DNA from: an uncultured Clostridia bacterium
GTDB taxonomy: Bacteria; Bacillota; Clostridia; TANB77; CAG-508
Direction of reading: 5' to 3'
NCBI GenBank assembly: GCA_934157035.1
Contig: CAKPHG010000002.1
Location: forward strand, 124,001 to 188,000
DNA: 64,000 bases
Below are positions 59,533 to 64,000 of this stretch, piece by piece. The notes beneath the pieces are model-generated. The model searched no databases, was not told where the DNA came from, and worked only from the letters and a program-made list of their open reading frames with translations. A program made the translations under genes and the position numbers. Numbering within the stretch: the first letter of the stretch is position 1; each line of letters opens with the position of its first letter.

Positions 59533-60318
59533 TTATTCTCCCTTCCTTTTAGCTTCTTCTTCATTTTTCTTTAAAAATTCTTTTACAAATTTATCGTAAG
59601 ATTTTGCTCCTTTTGATTTTGGATCATATACTGATATCGGCATACCATAGCTTGGTGCTTCACTAAGTCTTACATTTCTTGGTATAACTGTTTTATACAC
59701 TTTGTTTTCAAAATATTTATTAACTTCTTTTACTACTTGATTTGATAAATTTGTCCTAATGTCAAACATAGTAAGTAAAGCTCCTTCAACTTCTAAGTCT
59801 TTATTTAAATGTTTTTTAACTAAATTTATAGTATTTATAAGTTGTCCAAGTCCTTCTAGTGCGTAATATTCACATTGTACAGGAATTAGTACACTGTCTG
59901 ATGCAGTAAAAGCATTTAATGTAATTAATCCTAAAGATGGTGGACAATCTATTATTATATAATCATATTTGTCTTTTTGACTATCTACTTTTTCCTTTAA
60001 TCTGTATTCTCTAGACATCATTGAAACAAGTTCTACTTCAGCTCCTGCAAGGTTTATATTAGATGGACATACTTCCAAATTTTTTACCATTGTAGTTTGT
60101 ATTGTGTTTTCTATTTCTACGTCATTTATAATAACATCATACACAGAAAAATTAACATTTTTATCTATACCTAATCCACTTGTTCCATTTCCTTGTGGGT
60201 CAGTATCTATCATTAATACTTTTTTCCCTTTTTTAGCTAATATTGTACTTAAATTTACTGCTGTTGTAGTCTTTCCTACTCCACCTTTTTGATTTGCAAT
60301 TGATATTACTTTTCCCAC
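59533..60318 (-). CDS. parA: Chromosome partitioning ATPase ParA/Soj
   Basis: A 261-residue Walker-type ATPase (KGGVGKTTTAVNL, DTDPQGNGTSGLG, DYIIIDCPPSLG). With ParB it segregates the origin and controls initiation and sporulation. I use GTG at 60318 after GGAGGTAATATCA; the frame extends to an ATG at 60333 that is part of the ribosome site. Confidence 0.97.
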   Translation of the reverse strand: MGKVISIANQKGGVGKTTTAVNLSTILAKKGKKVLMIDTDPQGNGTSGLGIDKNVNFSVYDVIINDVEIENTIQTTMVKNLEVCPSNINLAGAEVELVSMMSREYRLKEKVDSQKDKYDYIIIDCPPSLGLITLNAFTASDSVLIPVQCEYYALEGLGQLINTINLVKKHLNKDLEVEGALLTMFDIRTNLSNQVVKEVNKYFENKVYKTVIPRNVRLSEAPSYGMPISVYDPKSKGAKSYDKFVKEFLKKNEEEAKRKGE

Positions 60319-60365
60319 TGATATTACCTCCATTTTTCTAACACATTAATAATATAAAAATATAC

Positions 60366-60406
60366 AAAAAAAGTCAATAAATATTACAATATTTGTTGAC
60401 TTTTTT
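60366..60406 (-). terminator. Terminator after rsmG
   Basis: AAAAAAGTCAATAAATA (60366-60382) pairs with TATTTGTTGACTTTTTT (60390-60406), one G-T pair; it separates rsmG from parAB. Confidence 0.7.
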
Positions 60407-60439
60407 ATATAATTTTTTCTTATAATTTACTAAACTTTT

Positions 60440-61156
60440 TTAAATTGGTTCTTTGCTTGGAGTTCCAGGCTTTCTAGGATATTTTAAAGGTGTATTTTTT
60501 ACTTTTTCTACTATAATAATATTTCTTTTTATATCACTATTTGGAAGAGTAATTTCTTCTATTTTTTCTATTTGTCCACCTAATATTTCTAAAGCATTTT
60601 TTGCATTTTCTACTTCTTCTATATTAGATCCTTTCATACATATAGCTCTACCTCCTACCTTTACTAGAGGGAGTAAATATTCTAACAATATATTTAAAGG
60701 TGCAACAGCTCTTGATGTAGCAATATCATATGTCTCCCTTTCTTTTTTATTTTTTCCAAATTCCTCAGCTCTGCCATGTATTGTTGTTATATTTTCTAAT
60801 TTTAAATTTTCTTTTACTTCTTCTAAAAAATTTATTCTCTTATTTAAAGAATCTAATAACACTATATCTGTATTTTCTTTTACTATAGATAATGGTATTC
60901 CAGGAAAACCTGCTCCTGTACCTACATCTATTAATTTTTCATCGTCTTTAATATACTTAGCAATAGTTAGAGAATCTACAAAATGCTTTAATATTATCTC
61001 TCTTGGCTCTATTATCGCTGTTAAATTGATTTTTTCATTCCATTCTAGTAACAAACTCATATAATTATAATATTTTTCTATTTGTTCTTTTGTTAATTTT
61101 ATTTCTATTTGCTTTGCTTTAATTTTTAATTCTTCTGAAAATATTTCAAATTCCAT
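60440..61156 (-). CDS. rsmG: 16S rRNA (guanine527-N7)-methyltransferase RsmG
   Basis: A 238-residue SAM methyltransferase (LIDVGTGAGFPGIPLSI, TSRAVAPLNILLEY). It modifies G527 of 16S rRNA. It lies between mnmG and parA as in most Firmicutes. Confidence 0.97.
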   Translation of the reverse strand: MEFEIFSEELKIKAKQIEIKLTKEQIEKYYNYMSLLLEWNEKINLTAIIEPREIILKHFVDSLTIAKYIKDDEKLIDVGTGAGFPGIPLSIVKENTDIVLLDSLNKRINFLEEVKENLKLENITTIHGRAEEFGKNKKERETYDIATSRAVAPLNILLEYLLPLVKVGGRAICMKGSNIEEVENAKNALEILGGQIEKIEEITLPNSDIKRNIIIVEKVKNTPLKYPRKPGTPSKEPI

Positions 61157-61218
61157 ATTTCCTCCTTATATATGTAAGTTTTTAAAGCTTATATATGCTT
61201 AAAATAGGCTTTTTAAGA

Positions 61219-63099
61219 TTATTTTACTTTATTGTAAGTTTCTAAATAAATTAAAAGTACTGATATATCTGCTGGAGATACTCCTGAAATTCTAGATGCT
61301 TGTCCTACAGAATTTGGTCTTATTTTATTTAGTTTTTGTCTAGCTTCTAGTCTTAAACCTTTAATATCTTCATAATTTATATCTTCTGGTAATAACTTTT
61401 GCTCTAATTTTTTAAATTTTTCTACTTGTTCTGCCTGTAATTTAATATATCCCTCATATTTTAGTTCTATTCCAACTTCTTTTTCTACTTGTTCTTCTAA
61501 TTCTGGTCTATCAGGATCTATTTCTTTTAATCCTTCATAAGTTAATTCTGTCCTTTTTACTAAATCTTCTAAGCTTGCTCCTGTAGTAAGTTCTGAAGAA
61601 TTATACTTTTTCAAAAACTCATTTACTTCTTTAGTAGGCCTTATAATTGTAGCTCTTACTCTTGCAATTTCATCTTCAATACTTTTCTTTTTCTTTAAAA
61701 ACTTTTGATATCTTTCTTCTGATATAAGACCTACTTTATAACCTATCTCCAATAACCTTAAATCTGCATTATCTTGTCTTAGCAAAAGTCTATATTCAGC
61801 ACGAGATGTCATCATTCTATATGGTTCATTAGTTCCTTTTGTTACAATATCATCAATTAAAACACCTATATAACCTTGAGTTCTATCTAATATTACAGGA
61901 TCTTTTCCTTTTAATTTTAAACTTGCATTTATTCCTGCCATTAATCCTTGGCAAGCTGCTTCTTCATATCCTGACGTTCCATTTGTTTGTCCTGCAAAGA
62001 ATAATCCATCTATTTTCTTATATTCTAAAGATAATTTTAAATCTGCAGGATTAATACAATCATATTCTATTGCGTATGCAGGCCTTGTAAATTCTGCATG
62101 TTCTAGTCCTGGAAGAGTTCTATACATTGCTATTTGCACATCTTCTGGAAGAGATGAACTCATTCCTTGAATATACATTTCGTCCGTATTTCTTCCTATT
62201 GGCTCTACAAATATTTGGTGTCTTTCTTTATCTGCAAAACGAACTACTTTATCTTCTATAGATGGGCAATATCTAGGTCCTGTTCCCACAATTTCTCCAC
62301 CGTATAAAGGTGAACGGTGTAAATTTTTACGTATTATTTCATGAGTTTTTGCGTTTGTATATGTTAAATAACATGGTAATTGCTCTACACTATCATCTAT
62401 TTTATCTTCAAAAGAAAATGCCTCTGGATGCTTATCTCCCTCTTGTATTTCCATCTTCGAAAAATCTATACTATTTTTGTTTATTCTTGCAGGAGTACCT
62501 GTTTTAAATCTAACTAAATCTACTCCTTCTCTTTTTAAAGCCTCTGATAATTTATTTGCTGGGAATACTCCATCTGGTCCACTTTCAAAAGAAACTTCTC
62601 CTATGAATATTTTTCCTTTTAAATATGTACCTGTTGCTACAATAATACAATCTACATCATATATTGCACCAATATTTGTTTCTATAGACTTTACTTTTCC
62701 ATTTTCTACTGTAAAATCTACTATTTCAGCTTGTTTAATATATAAATTTTCTTGTTTTTCTAATGTATGCTTCATTTCTTCTTGATATCTTTTTCTATCA
62801 GCCTGTGCTCTTAAAGAATAAACTGCTGGTCCTTTAGAGGTGTTTAACATACGCAATTGAGTATAAGTTTTGTCGATGTTTTTCCCCATTTCTCCCCCAA
62901 GGCAATCTATCTCTCTTACTAAATGCCCTTTAGAACTTCCTCCTATGTGTGGATTACAAGGCATATTTGCAACAGCTTCTAGGCTAATAGAAAACATTAA
63001 TGTCTTCATTCCCATTCTTGCACAAGCTAGTGCTGCTTCGCAACCTGCATGTCCTGCTCCGATTACTGCTATATCATATTTTCCTGCATTATATTTCAT
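61219..63099 (-). CDS. mnmG: tRNA uridine-5-carboxymethylaminomethyl modification enzyme MnmG (GidA)
   Basis: A 626-residue FAD protein (IGAGHAGCEAALACARMG dinucleotide fold; NPHIGGSSKGHLVREIDCLGG; CPSIEDKVVRF; QTNGTSGYEEAACQG). With MnmE it forms the cmnm5 group at U34 of tRNAs. Ribosome site AAAGGAGT. Confidence 0.98.
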   Translation of the reverse strand: MKYNAGKYDIAVIGAGHAGCEAALACARMGMKTLMFSISLEAVANMPCNPHIGGSSKGHLVREIDCLGGEMGKNIDKTYTQLRMLNTSKGPAVYSLRAQADRKRYQEEMKHTLEKQENLYIKQAEIVDFTVENGKVKSIETNIGAIYDVDCIIVATGTYLKGKIFIGEVSFESGPDGVFPANKLSEALKREGVDLVRFKTGTPARINKNSIDFSKMEIQEGDKHPEAFSFEDKIDDSVEQLPCYLTYTNAKTHEIIRKNLHRSPLYGGEIVGTGPRYCPSIEDKVVRFADKERHQIFVEPIGRNTDEMYIQGMSSSLPEDVQIAMYRTLPGLEHAEFTRPAYAIEYDCINPADLKLSLEYKKIDGLFFAGQTNGTSGYEEAACQGLMAGINASLKLKGKDPVILDRTQGYIGVLIDDIVTKGTNEPYRMMTSRAEYRLLLRQDNADLRLLEIGYKVGLISEERYQKFLKKKKSIEDEIARVRATIIRPTKEVNEFLKKYNSSELTTGASLEDLVKRTELTYEGLKEIDPDRPELEEQVEKEVGIELKYEGYIKLQAEQVEKFKKLEQKLLPEDINYEDIKGLRLEARQKLNKIRPNSVGQASRISGVSPADISVLLIYLETYNKVK

Positions 63100-63582
63100 T
63101 TTTTACTCCTTTCATAATTTTTTTTAAGATATTCTCTTATTAATTTATATATATATTCCTTATTAATTATTTTAAAGATGTGTCCCTTTCGGTTCATTTA
63201 ATTTATAATTAATATTTTTTTGTGAAACATTTTACTTTGTTTTTTATGAAACTTGAATTTTTGTTCTGTTGTTATTTTGACAATTTTAATATTCATTCTT
63301 GTGTGTTGTGTATGTTTATTTTGTTATTTGTCTTTTTGACTATTTGTTGTTTTTTATAAATATTTAATTACATTCTTCATAACCCTTGCTACTCTAAGGT
63401 TACAGAAAATATTTATTGATATTTATAGGTTAATTTTTATTGTTGTAATTTTACTTATATGTTTAATGTGTCGTTTTTTGACTTTCTTTTTAAAATCGTT
63501 TTTAAGGCTTTTTTATAACAGCAAAATAAAATTACTCATCTTTTAATTATTTCTTTCTTATTTTTTATTCTCGTGCGTTTCT
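63100..63582. other. 483-base gap between mnmE and mnmG without recognisable features
   Basis: AT-rich sequence without an open frame that has a ribosome site, tRNA or strong terminator. A half parS-like TGTGAAACA occurs at about 63221, but without the second half. Gap length is unusual because mnmE and mnmG are mostly adjacent. Confidence 0.5.
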
Positions 63583-64000
63583 TTATTTTCCTAAGCAGAA
63601 TTTTGAGAATATTTCATTTATAATATCTTCTGATACATTTTCACCTGTTATTTTTCCTAAATCTTCTAAAGTTTGTTTTATTGAAATAGAAATTATATCA
63701 ATTGGCAAATTATTTTTTACTGCATTTATTGCTTCATTAATATTATTAATTGCATATTCAATTTGATTTTTATGTCTTATATTAGTAATAATTATTTCTC
63801 CATCTGTTTCCAAATTTTTAATTTGGAACATATTTTCAATTTCATTATACAACTCTTCTATTCCATTTCCGTTTTTAGCAGATATTTTTACTACTTTTTT
63901 ATTCAACCTTTTTAATTCTTCACTATTTTCTAAATTATTTTCTTTTAAATCTACTTTATTTAATAATATAATTGAATTTTTGCTTTCTGCTAATTTTAAA
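63583..64000 (-). CDS. mnmE: tRNA modification GTPase MnmE, C-terminal part, cut by window edge
   Basis: The last 138 codons of MnmE; the gene continues past the right edge. The GTPase G4 motif NKVD and the G5 motif SAK are visible, followed by the C-terminal helical domain and the end IFSKFCLGK (usually F-C-I-G-K, with the functional Cys). No start codon is in the window; a TTG at 63906 is internal. Confidence 0.96.
   Translation of the reverse strand, partial: LKLAESKNSIILLNKVDLKENNLENSEELKRLNKKVVKISAKNGNGIEELYNEIENMFQIKNLETDGEIIITNIRHKNQIEYAINNINEAINAVKNNLPIDIISISIKQTLEDLGKITGENVSEDIINEIFSKFCLGK

Noticed and set aside
1..64000. CRISPR array.
   Set aside because: No set of regularly spaced identical 25-40 base repeats; the repeats found are tandem AT units or short 11-base pairs.
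1..64000. T-box or metabolite riboswitch upstream of a gene.
   Set aside because: No leader with a conserved T-box sequence or a familiar aptamer core was seen; the RNA at 44793 has its own terminator and is followed by a convergent gene.

Overview
The window comes from the chromosome of a very AT-rich, endospore-forming member of the Clostridia, probably an uncultured gut lineage. The signs are the base composition, Shine-Dalgarno sites of the AGGAGG type throughout, spoIIR, spmA/spmB, a GerMN protein, an AbrB gene with Spo0A boxes, LCP and DUF5711-type envelope proteins and a pilin-like signal peptide. Gene order also fits Firmicutes: tadA, SRP RNA, dnaX, ebfC, recR; abrB, rsmI, trmN-like; and mnmE, mnmG, rsmG, parA, parB at the right end, normally close to the replication origin. 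No species can be named from the sequence.

Positions 1 to about 19.85 kb are accessory DNA. Two integrated elements appear to lie in tandem at an initiator tRNA gene. The first (before 1 to about 7.68 kb) holds a C5-cytosine DNA methyltransferase (cut by the window edge), an unknown protein, a 300-base region packed with inverted repeats that looks like a transfer or replication origin, a DnaC-like loader with an altered Walker A motif, a replisome-organizer-like protein, an excisionase-like protein, a two-gene cargo of unknown function and a tyrosine integrase. The second (about 7.68 to 19.85 kb) begins with its own tyrosine integrase and an excisionase-like frame without a normal start. It continues with a metallophosphoesterase, an Sm-like small protein, a membrane-anchored XRE regulator, a HEPN-like protein, a TfoX-N protein, a TnpV remnant, an XRE-Fic plus Abi_C (HEPN) pair that looks like a defence or toxin module, and a MerR plus VIT/VWA pair. 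The intact tRNA-fMet lies at 19.85 kb. A truncated 3' copy of a different tRNA-fMet allele lies between the two integrases, and 11-bp-period direct repeats flank that copy on both sides.

From 20 kb on the DNA is mostly chromosomal core. It carries comEA, a D,D-carboxypeptidase, an LCP ligase, CvpA, a DUF5711 protein and YkvI; a Gld-type ABC exporter (ATPase, permease, GldG-like auxiliary protein); a pilin-like protein with a Cys-rich tail; recR-ebfC-dnaX-SRP RNA-tadA; tRNA-Arg(CCU); a TtcA-like thiolase; and phosphoglucomutase with a UDPGP-type pyrophosphorylase. After these come spoIIR, murA, walJ-like and rlmH, a candidate structured RNA, spmA-spmB, abrB, rsmI and trmN. A GerMN protein, a 1441-residue acyl-CoA dehydratase activase-type protein, a duplicated DUF898 protein, a patatin, a low-complexity AT tract, an orphan protein, two tRNA-Ser genes, parB-parA, rsmG, mnmG and the 3' end of mnmE complete the window.

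The strongest leads are the Fic/Abi_C pair with duplicated operators, the tandem att structure at tRNA-fMet, the oriT-like region, the unassigned structured RNA after rlmH, and two Spo0A boxes exactly 10 bp apart in the abrB leader.
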